From Candidatus Abyssobacteria bacterium SURF_17 (GTDB lineage Bacteria > Abyssobacteria > SURF-5), in the NCBI GenBank assembly GCA_003598055.1, contig QZKI01000091.1, forward strand, positions 42,040 through 106,039: a DNA stretch of 64,000 nt, in the 5' to 3' direction. Position 1 is the stretch's first letter; every line of letters begins with the position of its first letter. Below, piece by piece: positions 8,328 to 17,617 of this stretch. The translations under genes and the position numbers were made by a program. Below the pieces are notes generated by a model, which was not told the origin of the DNA, did not search any database, and saw only the letters and a list, made by a program, of their open reading frames with translations.

Positions 8328-9590
8328 TTACTCTTCGCGCAGCGGTAGCGGCGGGCGCTCATTGCGGGCGCGCGAGATGAAGATGGCCGCGAAAACGGAG
8401 CACACCATACAGAGCATGAAGAGCGCTCGATAGCTCTGGGCTTTGTCGTAGATGTAACCAGCCAGATATGGTCCCACCGCATTCCCAATCATGAACGGAA
8501 TGTTGAGCCATCCGAGGATGGACCCCAACTGAGCGACGCCGAAGCATCTGCCGAGCGCGAGCGGCCAAAGCGCGCTGCGGCCGCCTCCCGTTACGCCAAA
8601 CAGGAGAGCGAATGCATACAGCAGCCACAGGGAGTCGAGCCGGAACAAGAACAGCATCGTGAGCGCGGGCGCGCCGTAACAGAACACCATTATCCACCGG
8701 ATGTGCATCTTATCGGCCGCCGCGCCGAAGACAAGGATGCCAAGGCTGTTGACGGCGAGGAACGTGCCGTAGGAAGTCGCGGCAGACGACTGCGAGAAGC
8801 CCGCATCGGTCGTGAAGGCGACCATGTGAACGATGACCGAGGTGAACACGATGCTGATGAGGAAATCGCCGACTCCGAGCGTCCAGAAGCTTCGCGTGCG
8901 CGCCGATTCGGCAACACTCATGCTTCTGTAGACGAACCTCTCGGCTGCCGGATTGGTCTTGTCAGAACCTTTCGTTTCGGTTCGCATGCTTTGGTCGGCT
9001 CCGGTTTCCGGGAGAGCGGGTTTCGGCCTTATCCAGAGAGCGATGGGCACGAGCAGGAAGACAAGAAGCAGGCTGAAGATGAGGTATGCCGGCCGCCATC
9101 CGTAGCGCGCCAGAAATGCGTCGGCCAGCACGGGCGCCAGGAATCCGCCCAGCCCCATTCCCAACAGCGCGACTCCCATGGCGGTGCCCCGATTATCCTC
9201 GAACCACTGGGAAATGACGGTGGTGACGGGGATGGAGGTGTTCGCGGTATTGGCAAGTGCGGCCAGGATGAAAATCGCATACAGGTGCCACAGCGCCGTC
9301 ATTCTTGCCAACAGAACCGTAGCAACTATCTGGCAGAGCGTTCCGAGCAGCATCACCTTTCGCGCGCCATACTTGTCTATCCACATGCCGACCAACGGTG
9401 AGGCGGCTCCGCCGACCAGCGCCCAGACCGTCACCGCAAGCGACATCTGCGTTCGGGTCCAGCCAAGGTCGGTTTCGATGGAGGTCAGGTAAACGGGGAA
9501 CACGTACCAGCCGATTCCTGCGGCGATTGTCATACACAGGAATCCTGCGGCCACAACGCGCCAGTTCTTACCAATGCGTGACTCATTCAT
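8328..9590 (-). CDS. MFS transporter, monocarboxylate/oxalate-formate antiporter-like (OFA/MCT type)
   Basis: About 420 residues, twelve predicted membrane segments and a long charged loop between TM6 and TM7. Motifs are GWYVFPVYL in TM1, SPLVGMWIDKYGARKV after TM2, and GWRPAYLIF, as in oxalate:formate antiporter and monocarboxylate porter-like MFS proteins. The start at 9590 (MNESRIGKNW) has AGG about 7-9 bp upstream; a longer form from 9641 adds an unlike leader. Likely substrates are small organic acids, which is inference from family. The upstream spacer holds a palindromic repeat (9654-9674), and the next gene on this strand is dapB. Confidence 0.82.
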   Translation of the reverse strand: MNESRIGKNWRVVAAGFLCMTIAAGIGWYVFPVYLTSIETDLGWTRTQMSLAVTVWALVGGAASPLVGMWIDKYGARKVMLLGTLCQIVATVLLARMTALWHLYAIFILAALANTANTSIPVTTVISQWFEDNRGTAMGVALLGMGLGGFLAPVLADAFLARYGWRPAYLIFSLLLVFLLVPIALWIRPKPALPETGADQSMRTETKGSDKTNPAAERFVYRSMSVAESARTRSFWTLGVGDFLISIVFTSVIVHMVAFTTDAGFSQSSAATSYGTFLAVNSLGILVFGAAADKMHIRWIMVFCYGAPALTMLFLFRLDSLWLLYAFALLFGVTGGGRSALWPLALGRCFGVAQLGSILGWLNIPFMIGNAVGPYLAGYIYDKAQSYRALFMLCMVCSVFAAIFISRARNERPPLPLREE

Positions 9591-9651
9591 ATGCACCTGT
9601 CCGGAGAAGAAATTCCAAGTACCTTGTTTCTGGAGTTCCACAATGTATGCA

Positions 9652-9680
9652 AAGGGCGACCCACCGGGTCGCCCCTACGG
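9652..9680. repeat. Intergenic palindromic repeat, GGGGCG-type
   Basis: GGGCGACCC (9654-9662) and GGGTCGCCC (9666-9674) form a 9-bp perfect stem with loop ACC, followed by CTACG. It belongs to the same family as the copies near 22917, 31120, 31889 and 33163. Confidence 0.75.
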
Positions 9681-9756
9681 TTTTCCATAAGGAAGGCGCA
9701 AAAGCTTCCCTGAAAACCAGAACTGAGCGATAAGACAAAATGGAATGCGCCGGGTT

Positions 9757-10578
9757 TCACGTGAGTTTCAGGGCATCCTGCATCGTGTAAAGGCCAGCAG
9801 GTTGGCGGATGATGAACTGAGCCGCGAGCAAGGCTCCGCGCGCGAAGTTGTCGCGGCTGTGGGCGCGGTGAGTGAGTTCTATGCGCTCGCCCTGTCCGGC
9901 AAAGATAACGGTATGGTCACCGACAATATCGCCGCCGCGGATGGCGTGGATGCCGATTTCGACCTTCGGCCTCGGCCCGATGATTCCCTGCCGTCCATAA
10001 ACGGCGTTCGCGCTCAACGTACGGTTTGTGGCCTCGGCAATTGCCTCGCCGAGCATGAATGCCGTTCCGCTCGGGGCGTCCTTTTTCTGGTTATGATGGG
10101 CTTCGACGATCTCGATGTCGAAGCTGTCGCCAATAAGCTTCGCCAACTGCTTCGAGAGAGCGAGGAGCACGTTGATACCGATGCTCATGTTGGCCGACAT
10201 GAGGCAGGGCACGTGCTGGCTGAGGCGTTTGATTTCCTCGAGTTGATCCGGATTGAAGCCGGTGGTTCCGATGACAAGGGGTTTGCGGTCAGCGTGCGCA
10301 TCGCGCATGCAATCGAGTGTCGCTTCGGGCGTCGCGAACGCAATGATGCAGTCAGTATCATTGATTACCTTATGGAGGCTTCCGACGAGCGGCGCTTCAA
10401 GGTCGGGTATGCTGCATAGTTTGCCCAGCGATTGGCCGACTGCAGGGTGACCCGGATACTCGATTCCAGCCGCGACCTGAAACTCTTTGTCTGCGTTGGC
10501 TATCTCGGCGATGCGGCGGCCCATCCGGCCGCAAGCGCCGAAGATTCCGATTCTCAGCGGCACCGTCAGAGCCTCCAT
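9757..10578 (-). CDS. dapB: 4-hydroxy-tetrahydrodipicolinate reductase
   Basis: 273 residues. Reduces 4-hydroxy-tetrahydrodipicolinate with NAD(P)H in lysine and meso-diaminopimelate synthesis in the cytoplasm. The nucleotide motif GIFGACGRMG is near residues 10-19. The family signature EAHHNQKKDAPSGTA holds the catalytic His pair and the Lys. Length matches the family. It begins 1 bp after the dapA stop codon, so dapA and dapB are co-transcribed and probably translationally linked. The dihydrodipicolinate pathway feeds both lysine and peptidoglycan cross-linking. Confidence 0.96.
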   Translation of the reverse strand: MEALTVPLRIGIFGACGRMGRRIAEIANADKEFQVAAGIEYPGHPAVGQSLGKLCSIPDLEAPLVGSLHKVINDTDCIIAFATPEATLDCMRDAHADRKPLVIGTTGFNPDQLEEIKRLSQHVPCLMSANMSIGINVLLALSKQLAKLIGDSFDIEIVEAHHNQKKDAPSGTAFMLGEAIAEATNRTLSANAVYGRQGIIGPRPKVEIGIHAIRGGDIVGDHTVIFAGQGERIELTHRAHSRDNFARGALLAAQFIIRQPAGLYTMQDALKLT

Positions 10579-10579
10579 T

Positions 10580-11455
10580 CTATACCAGTTCGAGCAACCC
10601 GAGCTTTTCGAGCACTGTTCGCAGCCGAGGCTCGTGCTCTGGCGCGAGCGGCGTGAGAGGCGGTCTGAGTTCGTTCGTAATAAAGCCCATCATGTTCAGG
10701 GCCCGTTTCACAGGAATGGGGTTTGTCTCGCAGAAGAGCGCCTTGAACAGCGGGAGCAATTGATAGTGTATTCGCTGGGCCTCGTCCATGTTGCAACTGT
10801 TGAAGCTGTCGATGAGGGCGGCAACTTCCGCGGGTGCGACGTTTGCCGCGACGCTGACGACCCCTTTCGCTCCGACGGCGAGCATCGGGAGCGTGAGCGA
10901 GTCGTCTCCGGACAGGACAGTGATATCACACATGCTCAAGATTGAGCTCACCTGGTCGACGTTCCCGCTTGCCTCTTTGATAGCGACAATGTTCTCGATC
11001 TGGGAGAGTTCGGCGACGGTTTCGGGAAGCATGTTCACGCCGGTGCGGCTCGGTACGTTATACAACATTATCGGCAGGTCAACAGCGCCGGCTATTCTCT
11101 CATAGTGAAGTTTGAGACCACGCTGTGGCGGCTTATTGTAGTACGGCGTAATCATCAGAGCGCCATCTACCCCGGCTTCCTTTGCGCGTTTCGTGAGGTG
11201 AAGCGCCTCTTCAGTGCTGTTCGAGCCGGTGCCGGCGATGACTTTCACCCGGCCTGCAACCGTCTCGACCACAATGCGGACAATCCGTATTTGCTCGTCG
11301 TGGGTGAGCGTTGCGGCCTCGCCGGTGCATCCGCAGGGGCAGATGACGTCGGTGCCGCGGCTTATCTGGAACTCGACGAGTTCGGGAATCTTCGCTTCGT
11401 CCACCTTGCCGTTGATGAATGGTGTTACAAGAGCCACCATAGAGCCTGTAAACAT
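10580..11455 (-). CDS. dapA: 4-hydroxy-tetrahydrodipicolinate synthase
   Basis: 291 residues from the ATG at 11455, chosen because AAGGAG stands 6 bp upstream; earlier in-frame starts overlap or precede that site. Condenses pyruvate with aspartate semialdehyde. The Schiff-base Lys160 is in IVAIKEASG, Tyr132 in YNVPSRTG, and the TPYYNKP segment is present. The usual GTTGES motif reads GCTGEA: Cys43 stands where E. coli Thr44 of the proton-relay triad is found, and Thr44 here equals E. coli Thr45. The rest is canonical, so function is expected. First gene of dapA-dapB. Confidence 0.95.
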   Translation of the reverse strand: MFTGSMVALVTPFINGKVDEAKIPELVEFQISRGTDVICPCGCTGEAATLTHDEQIRIVRIVVETVAGRVKVIAGTGSNSTEEALHLTKRAKEAGVDGALMITPYYNKPPQRGLKLHYERIAGAVDLPIMLYNVPSRTGVNMLPETVAELSQIENIVAIKEASGNVDQVSSILSMCDITVLSGDDSLTLPMLAVGAKGVVSVAANVAPAEVAALIDSFNSCNMDEAQRIHYQLLPLFKALFCETNPIPVKRALNMMGFITNELRPPLTPLAPEHEPRLRTVLEKLGLLELV

Positions 11456-11708
11456 GACCATCTCCTTAGCCTGGTTTTTCCCTTCTCTCTCATCTAAAAA
11501 GGATGTCACAATTGTAGCTGAAAAGCGATATGTTTATTTTGAAGTTTCGCGTTTCGATTTTGGATTAACAGAAGTCGGTTTATGGTTTACAGCTCACGGT
11601 CTACGGTTCGCGGCAACAACCGTGAACTGTGAACTGTGCAACCGAAGGGGTTCCTCTTCGCCTCCAGTTCTCCTTCTCCCCGTTTCCGCTGATTTCCCCT
11701 TGATGTCG
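11456..11708 (-). other. Spacer between dnaB and dapA with degenerate octamer repeats
   Basis: No gene. Bases 11576-11640 hold degenerate copies of an octamer like GGTTTACG, a small hairpin (ACGGTT at 11603, AACCGT at 11618) and a doubled GTGAACT. This is low-complexity repeat. The dapA promoter should lie here; TACAAT (minus strand, 11525-11520) is a possible -10 without a convincing -35. Confidence 0.5.
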
Positions 11709-13097
11709 TCAGAACGGTTCGGGCTGTTTTGCCCGGTTTTCGAAGCGCACTTGTTCGCCGAAGAAGTTGAGGTCGATGACTCCGGTCGGCCCGTTGCGCT
11801 GCTTGGCGACAATTACTTCAGCCTTGTTCAAAAGATTTTCCGAAATCTCCTTGTTCGGGTTCTGCAAGCGCCAATAATACTCCTCACGGAAGAGCATGAG
11901 CACGACATCGGCATCCTGCTCGATAGCGCCGGATTCGCGCAAGTCTGCCAGTTGCGGCCGGTTTTCCTCGCGCTTTTCGACGGCGCGGCTGAGTTGCGAG
12001 AGCGCGATGACGGGCACCTCGAGCTCGCGCGCGAGGGCTTTGAGGTGGCGCGAGATCAGCGAAATTTCCTGCTGCCGGCTTTCAGGGCGCGCGGCGCGCT
12101 CCTCCATAAGTTGGAGATAATCGACAACGATGAGGTCGAGCTGTTTCCGCGCCTTGAGCATGCGCGCCTTTGCGCGGATTTCCATGGCCGAGATGCTGGG
12201 TGAGTCGTCGATGAAGATCTTTGCCTGCGCGAGCCGTCCGGCCGCGTCGGTGAGATATGGGTAGAACTTGGCGTCAAAATATCCGGTCTGAAGATTCCTC
12301 AAGCTGAGGTCGCTCGAGCGTGCCTCGGAGCATAGCATCCTCAGGACGAGTTGCTGTTTCCCCATTTCCAGACTGAAAATGGCGACCGCTTTGTTCTCCC
12401 TCACGCCGACGTGTTCGGCGATGTTGAGGGCGAAGCTCGTCTTCCCCATCGAAGGCCGTCCCGCTACGATGATAAGGTCTGATTTCTGCAAACCTCTGAG
12501 CATGATGTCGAGGTCGACGAAGCCCGTCGGAATGCCCGTGACCTGGCGTCGGTCGTTATAGAGGTCGTCGACCCACTGGAACACGGGATGCACGAGGTCG
12601 CTGACGGAGCTGAGTGTGGACGTCACCCGCCGCTCGACGATGTCGAAGATGCGCTTCTCCGCATTGTCGAGCACCTCCTCGACATCGGGCCCTTCGCCGT
12701 ATGCATCGGTCATGATCTCGTTCGCCGCTGCAAGCAGCTCCCTCAACCATGCCTTTTCGAGGACGATGCGTGTGTAATATTCGACGTGAGCGACCGTTGG
12801 CACCATGTCGAGGAGTTGCGCGAGATACGTGGCTCCGCCGACCGACTCGAGTTCGCCGTTTCCGCGTAGTTTGTCCGAGACGCTGATGAGGTCGACGGGC
12901 GAGCTCTGACCGTAAAGCTCCACGATTGCGCGGAAAACTCGCCGATGCGCCTCATCGTAAAAGTGATAATCGCGCAGCCTCTCGACGCTCTGCCCGATGG
13001 CGCGCTCGTCAAAAAGCATTGCGCCGAGAACGCTTTGCTCTGCTTCGCGATTATGGGGAGGAACTCTGGAAGGAGTTGCTGTTGCTTTTCTTGCCAC
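11709..13097 (-). CDS. dnaB: Replicative DNA helicase DnaB
   Basis: 462 residues, normal length. The N-terminal DnaB helical domain (about 12-115) precedes a RecA-like ATPase with Walker A GRPSMGKT at 213-220 and Walker B LDLIVVDYLQLM near 316-327. An SQLSRAVEKR segment and a C-terminal GPTGVIDLNF tail follow. The hexamer unwinds DNA at the replication fork. No intein is present. GTG start at 13097 with GAGG 5 bp upstream. It follows rplI on the same strand, the common rpsF-ssb-rpsR-rplI-dnaB order, but has its own predicted promoter. Confidence 0.97.
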   Translation of the reverse strand: MARKATATPSRVPPHNREAEQSVLGAMLFDERAIGQSVERLRDYHFYDEAHRRVFRAIVELYGQSSPVDLISVSDKLRGNGELESVGGATYLAQLLDMVPTVAHVEYYTRIVLEKAWLRELLAAANEIMTDAYGEGPDVEEVLDNAEKRIFDIVERRVTSTLSSVSDLVHPVFQWVDDLYNDRRQVTGIPTGFVDLDIMLRGLQKSDLIIVAGRPSMGKTSFALNIAEHVGVRENKAVAIFSLEMGKQQLVLRMLCSEARSSDLSLRNLQTGYFDAKFYPYLTDAAGRLAQAKIFIDDSPSISAMEIRAKARMLKARKQLDLIVVDYLQLMEERAARPESRQQEISLISRHLKALARELEVPVIALSQLSRAVEKREENRPQLADLRESGAIEQDADVVLMLFREEYYWRLQNPNKEISENLLNKAEVIVAKQRNGPTGVIDLNFFGEQVRFENRAKQPEPF

Positions 13098-13146
13098 GTG
13101 AGCCTCGTATCGGCCGGATTATCTTCGGTCGTCGGATTCCGAGGAC

Positions 13147-13175
13147 ATAATACCTATTCTCTCGGGAAAAGACAA
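13147..13175 (-). promoter_or_regulatory. Predicted sigma-70 promoter of dnaB
   Basis: On the minus strand: -35 TTGTCT (13175-13170), 17 bp, -10 TATTAT (13152-13147), about 50 bp before the GTG. The 230-bp rplI-dnaB spacer also has a GC-rich imperfect palindrome near 13240-13266, perhaps a worn copy of the GGGGTCG repeat. Confidence 0.55.
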
Positions 13176-13327
13176 AGAGCTATCGCCTTTCCAACTTCGA
13201 CATGACGTGAGGAAATCAGGTGTTATGTCTCCGGAATGTGCGGGGTCGCCCGCGAACGGCCCGTACAAAGGCATTTCGAACCTCGCGATGGGTTGCCGGG
13301 TGCTCTCATAGACCATTGGTGGCTGCC

Positions 13328-13771
13328 TCAGGCCTTCACGACCCAGAGCTTCAGTTTCGCTTCCACTTCGGGCATAATCTTGACAGGGACATTGAACACG
13401 CCGAGCGCCCTGATGGGCTCCTCCAGTTGCACGTTTCTCTTGTCGACTTCGACGCCTTCTTTGGCGAGTTGCTCCACGATGTCCAGTGCGGTGACAGAGC
13501 CGAACAATTTGTCTTCCTCACCGACTTGCACGGCGATGGTGCACGAGGTCTTGTTGATTTTTTCGGCGAGTTTGTTGGCTTCTTTGAACGTTTTTTCCTT
13601 CTTGTCGTGCAGCATTTTCCGCTCGTGTTCCAGTTGTCTCATATGGCCTGCGTCGGCTTTAACGGCAAGGTTACGGGCGATGAGGTAGTTGCGGGCGTAC
13701 CCGTCTTTGACCTCGATGACATCTCCGGCCTTGCCGAGGCTCTTGACGTCTTCCCTCAGGATGACCTTCAT
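13328..13771 (-). CDS. rplI: 50S ribosomal protein L9
   Basis: 147 residues. The opening MKVILREDVKSLGKAGD and VKDGYARNYLI are the L9 signature of the rRNA-binding N-domain. A long charged central helix follows, then the C-terminal domain. Full length. Binds 23S rRNA at the base of the L1 stalk. Lies in the rpsF-ssb-rpsR-rplI group; the 200-bp gap to rpsR holds no gene that I see. Confidence 0.97.
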   Translation of the reverse strand: MKVILREDVKSLGKAGDVIEVKDGYARNYLIARNLAVKADAGHMRQLEHERKMLHDKKEKTFKEANKLAEKINKTSCTIAVQVGEEDKLFGSVTALDIVEQLAKEGVEVDKRNVQLEEPIRALGVFNVPVKIMPEVEAKLKLWVVKA

Positions 13772-13972
13772 CTGTTTTCCTTTCTCTTCGTGTCGGTGAG
13801 GCGGCGTGCCCTCGACGAGCTCAGCTGAGTCGTTCGGCTGTCAGGTTCGATTTGTTCACGGCCTTTGGCGACAGGCGCCCGCGAGTGAGGAAGGGCAACT
13901 CAAAGGCCCTTCGGCTTTCCCACCTCGTCGCGACTTCCCCCATGACTCGTTGAGGCGATGCAGAACGAATGA

Positions 13973-14209
13973 TCAGTCGGCGGTAAAGGGCATGAGCGCC
14001 ACGATGCGTGCGCGCTTGATAGCGGCGCTGATGGCGCGCTGATGGCGCGCACAGTTGCCCGAGATTCTGCGGGGGATAATCTTGCCGCGCTCGGTCGTGT
14101 AATGTTTCAGCCGCTGGACATCTTTGTAGTCGATGTCGGCCGGTTTTACCTTGTCAACGCAGAAGCGACACACCTTCCTGCGTCTGAATGTTTTCTTTCC
14201 CTTTGGCAT
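13973..14209 (-). CDS. rpsR: 30S ribosomal protein S18
   Basis: 78 residues. The conserved core [17 protein letters not shown], then [15 protein letters not shown], identifies S18. A CRFC pair near the N-terminus, with the later Cys and His, fits the zinc-ribbon C+ form of S18. It partners S6 on the small subunit, and its gene lies between ssb and rplI as is usual. Confidence 0.97.
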   Translation of the reverse strand: MPKGKKTFRRRKVCRFCVDKVKPADIDYKDVQRLKHYTTERGKIIPRRISGNCARHQRAISAAIKRARIVALMPFTAD

Positions 14210-14260
14210 CGATTCCTTTTCCTTGTGCGTGATGTGTTCCGGGGATACGAGTGAAATTCT

Positions 14261-14704
14261 CTAGAATGGTATGTCGTCGGACTCTTCGGGGCCGGGGGCC
14301 GACTCCGGCGGTGCGGCGGCTCCTTTGGCGCGCGGTTGCTGCGCTCCCTCACGGTCCTGAGCCCAATCCATGAACTGCACCCTGTTTGCCGTAACCTCGA
14401 GAACGGTTCTCTTCTGACCGCCCTCGGCCTCCCACTGCCGGCTCTGCAGCCGTCCCTCGACGAAGACAGGCCTTCCCTTGCCCAGATATTCGACACAGCG
14501 TTCCGCCGCCTTCTGCCACACGCTCACATTGACGTAGCAGACTTCCTCGCGCTTTTCGCCGTCCTTGCCCATGAACGACGAGTTCACGGCCATTCGGAGG
14601 GTAGTGACGGGCACTCCGGACGGTGTGTAGCGGAGTTCGGGGTCCTGGGTGAGTCTTCCTGCAAGGAACACCTTGTTAACTTCGATCATGCTGAGCTGGG
14701 ACAT
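14261..14704 (-). CDS. ssb: Single-stranded DNA-binding protein
   Basis: 147 residues. OB-fold at about 8-110 (NKVFLAGRLTQDPELRYTPSG, then WQKAAERCVEYLGKG), a Pro/Ala/Gly-rich flexible linker, and the acidic tip DDIPF that recruits replication and repair partners. Tetrameric binding of single-stranded DNA is the family role. Placed between rpsF and rpsR, 21 bp after rpsF. A second ATG at 14689 (MIEVNKV) is possible; the first has GAGG 12 bp upstream. Confidence 0.96.
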   Translation of the reverse strand: MSQLSMIEVNKVFLAGRLTQDPELRYTPSGVPVTTLRMAVNSSFMGKDGEKREEVCYVNVSVWQKAAERCVEYLGKGRPVFVEGRLQSRQWEAEGGQKRTVLEVTANRVQFMDWAQDREGAQQPRAKGAAAPPESAPGPEESDDIPF

Positions 14705-14725
14705 GGCAGGGATTCCTCTCCACGC

Positions 14726-15031
14726 TTACGGCGCGGCTGATTTTTTCTCCACCGGTTTGATGGTCTGATGGCGGATCACTTCTTCGCTGAGGCTGAAGTG
14801 TCTCGCGAGTTTGTCAACGATATCGCCCGGACCCTCGATATCCATCTTGAAGTAGGTGCCTTCGGAGAAACGTTGTAGCTCGTAAGCGAGCTTCTTCTTG
14901 CCCCAGTTCTCAAGCCCGAGGATGATGCCTCCGTTGCGCGTCACCTGTTCTTGTGCCTTTTCAGCGGCCTGTCCAATGGTTTCTTCCGAGGCATCCGGCC
15001 GGACGATAAACACCACCTCGTATTTATTCAA
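14726..15031 (-). CDS. rpsF: 30S ribosomal protein S6
   Basis: 101 residues. MNKYEVVFIVRPD at the start and LENWGKKKLAYELQRFSEGTY in the middle are the S6 signature. Small ferredoxin-like fold that pairs with S18. First gene of the ribosomal/replication cluster, with a strong promoter about 50 bp upstream and GGAGGTGG as ribosome site. Confidence 0.97.
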   Translation of the reverse strand: MNKYEVVFIVRPDASEETIGQAAEKAQEQVTRNGGIILGLENWGKKKLAYELQRFSEGTYFKMDIEGPGDIVDKLARHFSLSEEVIRHQTIKPVEKKSAAP

Positions 15032-15079
15032 TATTCCACCTCCACGAGCGGGATTCTGGCCCGCAATAGTTCGCGCTGT

Positions 15080-15108
15080 ATTGTATCACAGACCCGTTGG
15101 CATGGCAA
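15080..15108 (-). promoter_or_regulatory. Predicted sigma-70 promoter of the rpsF operon
   Basis: On the minus strand: -35 TTGCCA (15108-15103), 17 bp, -10 TACAAT (15085-15080), with a TGA just before it giving an extended -10. Predicted start near 15073, leaving about 42 nt of leader. Confidence 0.65.
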
Positions 15109-15160
15109 GTAATGCGCGAGCGCGATAGGGCCCTGTCCCTTACCATACCAGGAGAACGGA

Positions 15161-15196
15161 GACAGCCTCTTTCGTTCCTGATGGAAAGAGGCTGTC
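15161..15196 (-). terminator. Strong hairpin between hppA and the rpsF operon
   Basis: GACAGCCTCTTTC (15161-15173) pairs perfectly with GAAAGAGGCTGTC (15184-15196): 13 bp, 10-nt loop. It lies 65 bp beyond the hppA stop and before the rpsF promoter. There is no T-run, so it may need Rho or act as an RNA-stabilising 3' stem. Confidence 0.5.
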
Positions 15197-15260
15197 GCCT
15201 GAAGCCGCTCCACGGATTTACGCCCGTGGGTCTCCGATAATAGATTCTGGCAGTCGCCTT

Positions 15261-17351
15261 CTATTGCATGATGAACAACGGCGCAAGCACGAGCGAAATT
15301 ACCGCCATGAGCTTAATCAGAATGTTAATTGACGGGCCCACGGTGTCTTTGAGCGGGTCACCGACGGTATCGCCGACAACAGCAGCCTTATGAGCCTCGG
15401 AGCCCTTGCCGCCGAAATTGCCCGCCTCGATGTATTTCTTCGCGTTGTCCATCGCGCCGCCGCTGTTGGCCATCTGGATGCCGAGCATGACGCCGACAAC
15501 GAGCGCGCCGATGAGCATACCTGCGAGCCCGCTCGGGCCGAGGACAAAGCCGATGATAACCGGCGCCAATATCGCTATCGTTCCGGGCAGCAACATTCCC
15601 TTAATGGCGCTGTCCGTGCTGATGGCGACGCAGGTGGTCGGGTCAGGGTCCGCCTTGCCTTCCATGAGGCCTTTTATTTCACGGAACTGACGGCGCACTT
15701 CGGCAATCATCTGGAACGCGCATTTGCTGACTGCGCCGAACAAAAGCGAGCAGAACAGAAACGGGAGCATGCCACCGATGAGCAAGCCTGCAATCACCTT
15801 TGGCTCGGTGAGCTGGACATCCACCAACCGTGCCGAACCCATGAAGGCCGTCGTAAGGCTCAGAGCTGCGAAGGCCGCTGACCCGATGGCGAAACCCTTT
15901 CCAATGGCGGCCGTCGTGTTGCCGACGGCGTCGAGATTGTCCGTGATTGCGCGCACGCTTTTATCAAGATGCGCCATTTCGGCGATTCCGCCGGCGTTGT
16001 CGGCGACCGGCCCGTAGCTGTCCACGGAGACGATCATGCCGGTGGTCGCGAGCATGCCGAGCGAAGCGAGCGCTATGCCATACATTCCGGAGACTTTGTA
16101 GGAGAATATCACTGCCGTAGCGAGCACAATCAGCGGAATTGCCGTGCTCATCATGCCGACAGCCATTCCTCCGGTGACCGTGATGGCCGGTCCGCTCTGG
16201 GATGATTCGGCAAGCTTTCTTACCGGTTTGTAATGTGCCGAGGTAAAGTATTCACTCGTGAAGCCGACAATGATACCCGAAACGATGCCAAACAGGTTGG
16301 CCCAGAAGGGACCCATTTTTGAGAATGTGCCGAATAGGCCCTGGAACGGAACGCCGACTTTCGAGATGATTATATAGCTCAGGATTATCGTCAGCCCTGC
16401 GGCAATGTACGTGCCGTTCATGAGCGCTTTCTGCGGGTTCTTGCCGCTGCTGACCTTCACATACATTACGCCGAGGATGGAAGAGAATATCCCTGCGGCG
16501 GCGACAAGCAGCGGAATCAACTGAAGGGCCTGGAACTGTTCCAGGGTAATAATGTTGGTTATGAGGAGCGAGAACGCGATGGCAATGCTGGCGATAATTG
16601 CTTCGACATAGCTCTCGAGAAGGTCAGCTCCGAGGCCGGCCACGTCTCCCACGTTGTCGCCCACGTTGTCCGCGATGACGCCGGGATTGCGCGGGTCATC
16701 TTCAGGAATCCCGGCCTCGACCTTACCAACGAGGTCGGCGCCCATGTCGGCGCCCTTCGTGAAGATGCCGCCGCCGGAACGAGCGAAGAGAGCGACCAAG
16801 CTTGCGCCCATCGCGTATCCGTTAATCGCGATGGGGTCAACGATGCCTTCCTTGCGGAATATGAGGAGCAAGACGCACAGACCTGTGATGGACAGGCCGA
16901 CGACGCTCATCCCCATGACTGCGCCGCCGGAGATGGCCACATCCAATGCACCGTGTACTCCTCCGGTGCGTGCGCCCTCGGCTGTGCGCGCGTTGGAGCG
17001 CGTCGCGATGCTCATGCCAATGTATCCGGAAAGCGCCGAAACAAAAGCGCCGATGATGAAGCAAATTGATGTCCGCACGCCGAGTTCCAGGGGCGGCCTG
17101 TCCGGAGCCAGGGCAGCCATGAGGAACGGTGCTATAGCAATAAGCCCCGCGATGACAATCACGAACCCTGAGACGTACGTGTATTCGCGCTTCAGGAACG
17201 CCTTTGCGCCTTCCTGCACCATCTTCGAAATTTTTTGCATCCGCTCATTGCCGGGATCTTGCTTCATCACGTATGAGGCAAGATAACCTCCGAACAGAAG
17301 CGCAAGAATCCCGAAAATCAGTGCAACAAAAATACCTTGGTCAACACTCAT
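15261..17351 (-). CDS. hppA: Membrane-bound ion-pumping pyrophosphatase, potassium-dependent type
   Basis: 696 residues with about 16 hydrophobic helices. Hydrolyses pyrophosphate and pumps H+ or Na+ across the membrane. Substrate-site motifs are present: [20 protein letters not shown], then [12 protein letters not shown]. The segment [12 protein letters not shown] has Ala where potassium-independent enzymes have Lys (GNTTKA), so a K+-dependent enzyme is predicted. Na+ versus H+ pumping cannot be settled by eye. It recovers energy from biosynthetic pyrophosphate, common in anaerobes. It has its own promoter (17416-17445) and a downstream hairpin. Confidence 0.96.
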   Translation of the reverse strand: MSVDQGIFVALIFGILALLFGGYLASYVMKQDPGNERMQKISKMVQEGAKAFLKREYTYVSGFVIVIAGLIAIAPFLMAALAPDRPPLELGVRTSICFIIGAFVSALSGYIGMSIATRSNARTAEGARTGGVHGALDVAISGGAVMGMSVVGLSITGLCVLLLIFRKEGIVDPIAINGYAMGASLVALFARSGGGIFTKGADMGADLVGKVEAGIPEDDPRNPGVIADNVGDNVGDVAGLGADLLESYVEAIIASIAIAFSLLITNIITLEQFQALQLIPLLVAAAGIFSSILGVMYVKVSSGKNPQKALMNGTYIAAGLTIILSYIIISKVGVPFQGLFGTFSKMGPFWANLFGIVSGIIVGFTSEYFTSAHYKPVRKLAESSQSGPAITVTGGMAVGMMSTAIPLIVLATAVIFSYKVSGMYGIALASLGMLATTGMIVSVDSYGPVADNAGGIAEMAHLDKSVRAITDNLDAVGNTTAAIGKGFAIGSAAFAALSLTTAFMGSARLVDVQLTEPKVIAGLLIGGMLPFLFCSLLFGAVSKCAFQMIAEVRRQFREIKGLMEGKADPDPTTCVAISTDSAIKGMLLPGTIAILAPVIIGFVLGPSGLAGMLIGALVVGVMLGIQMANSGGAMDNAKKYIEAGNFGGKGSEAHKAAVVGDTVGDPLKDTVGPSINILIKLMAVISLVLAPLFIMQ

Positions 17352-17415
17352 AACCTCTCCTCCTCATCAAAATGGGGCAAAAAACGTTCAGGTAGGAACT
17401 GCACAATCGGGCGCT

Positions 17416-17445
17416 AGTATACAAGAAACCGCCTGGGTTTGTCAA
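17416..17445 (-). promoter_or_regulatory. Predicted sigma-70 promoter of hppA
   Basis: On the minus strand: consensus -35 TTGACA (17445-17440), 18 bp, -10 TATACT (17421-17416). Leader of about 58 nt before the ATG at 17351. Confidence 0.65.
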
Positions 17446-17490
17446 CGGTGGCCGCAGTGGCGCAGTGGCTGTGGCCGCAGTGGCACATTG
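17446..17490. repeat. Short direct repeats just upstream of the hppA promoter
   Basis: TGGCCGCAGTGGC occurs twice (near 17448 and 17471) with a GCAGTGGC copy between, giving a GTGGC-rich tract beside the -35 box. Could be simple slippage or a binding-site array. Confidence 0.5.
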
Positions 17491-17617
17491 CGAGATGAGT
17501 CAATGAGCCAGAGGGAATGTGACGGAGGGCAATTTGGAACATGACAACGTCTACAGAAATGAGAGGACCTCGGATTTCACGGTTACCTGAGGCTTTCATC
17601 ATGACGATGCACAACGC

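Noticed and set aside
11576..11640. Possible CRISPR-like short repeats
   Set aside because: Units are about 8 bp, degenerate and unspaced; no repeat-spacer structure.
15028..15213. 61-codon minus-strand frame upstream of rpsF
   Set aside because: It spans the rpsF promoter and the hairpin, so it is unlikely to be translated.
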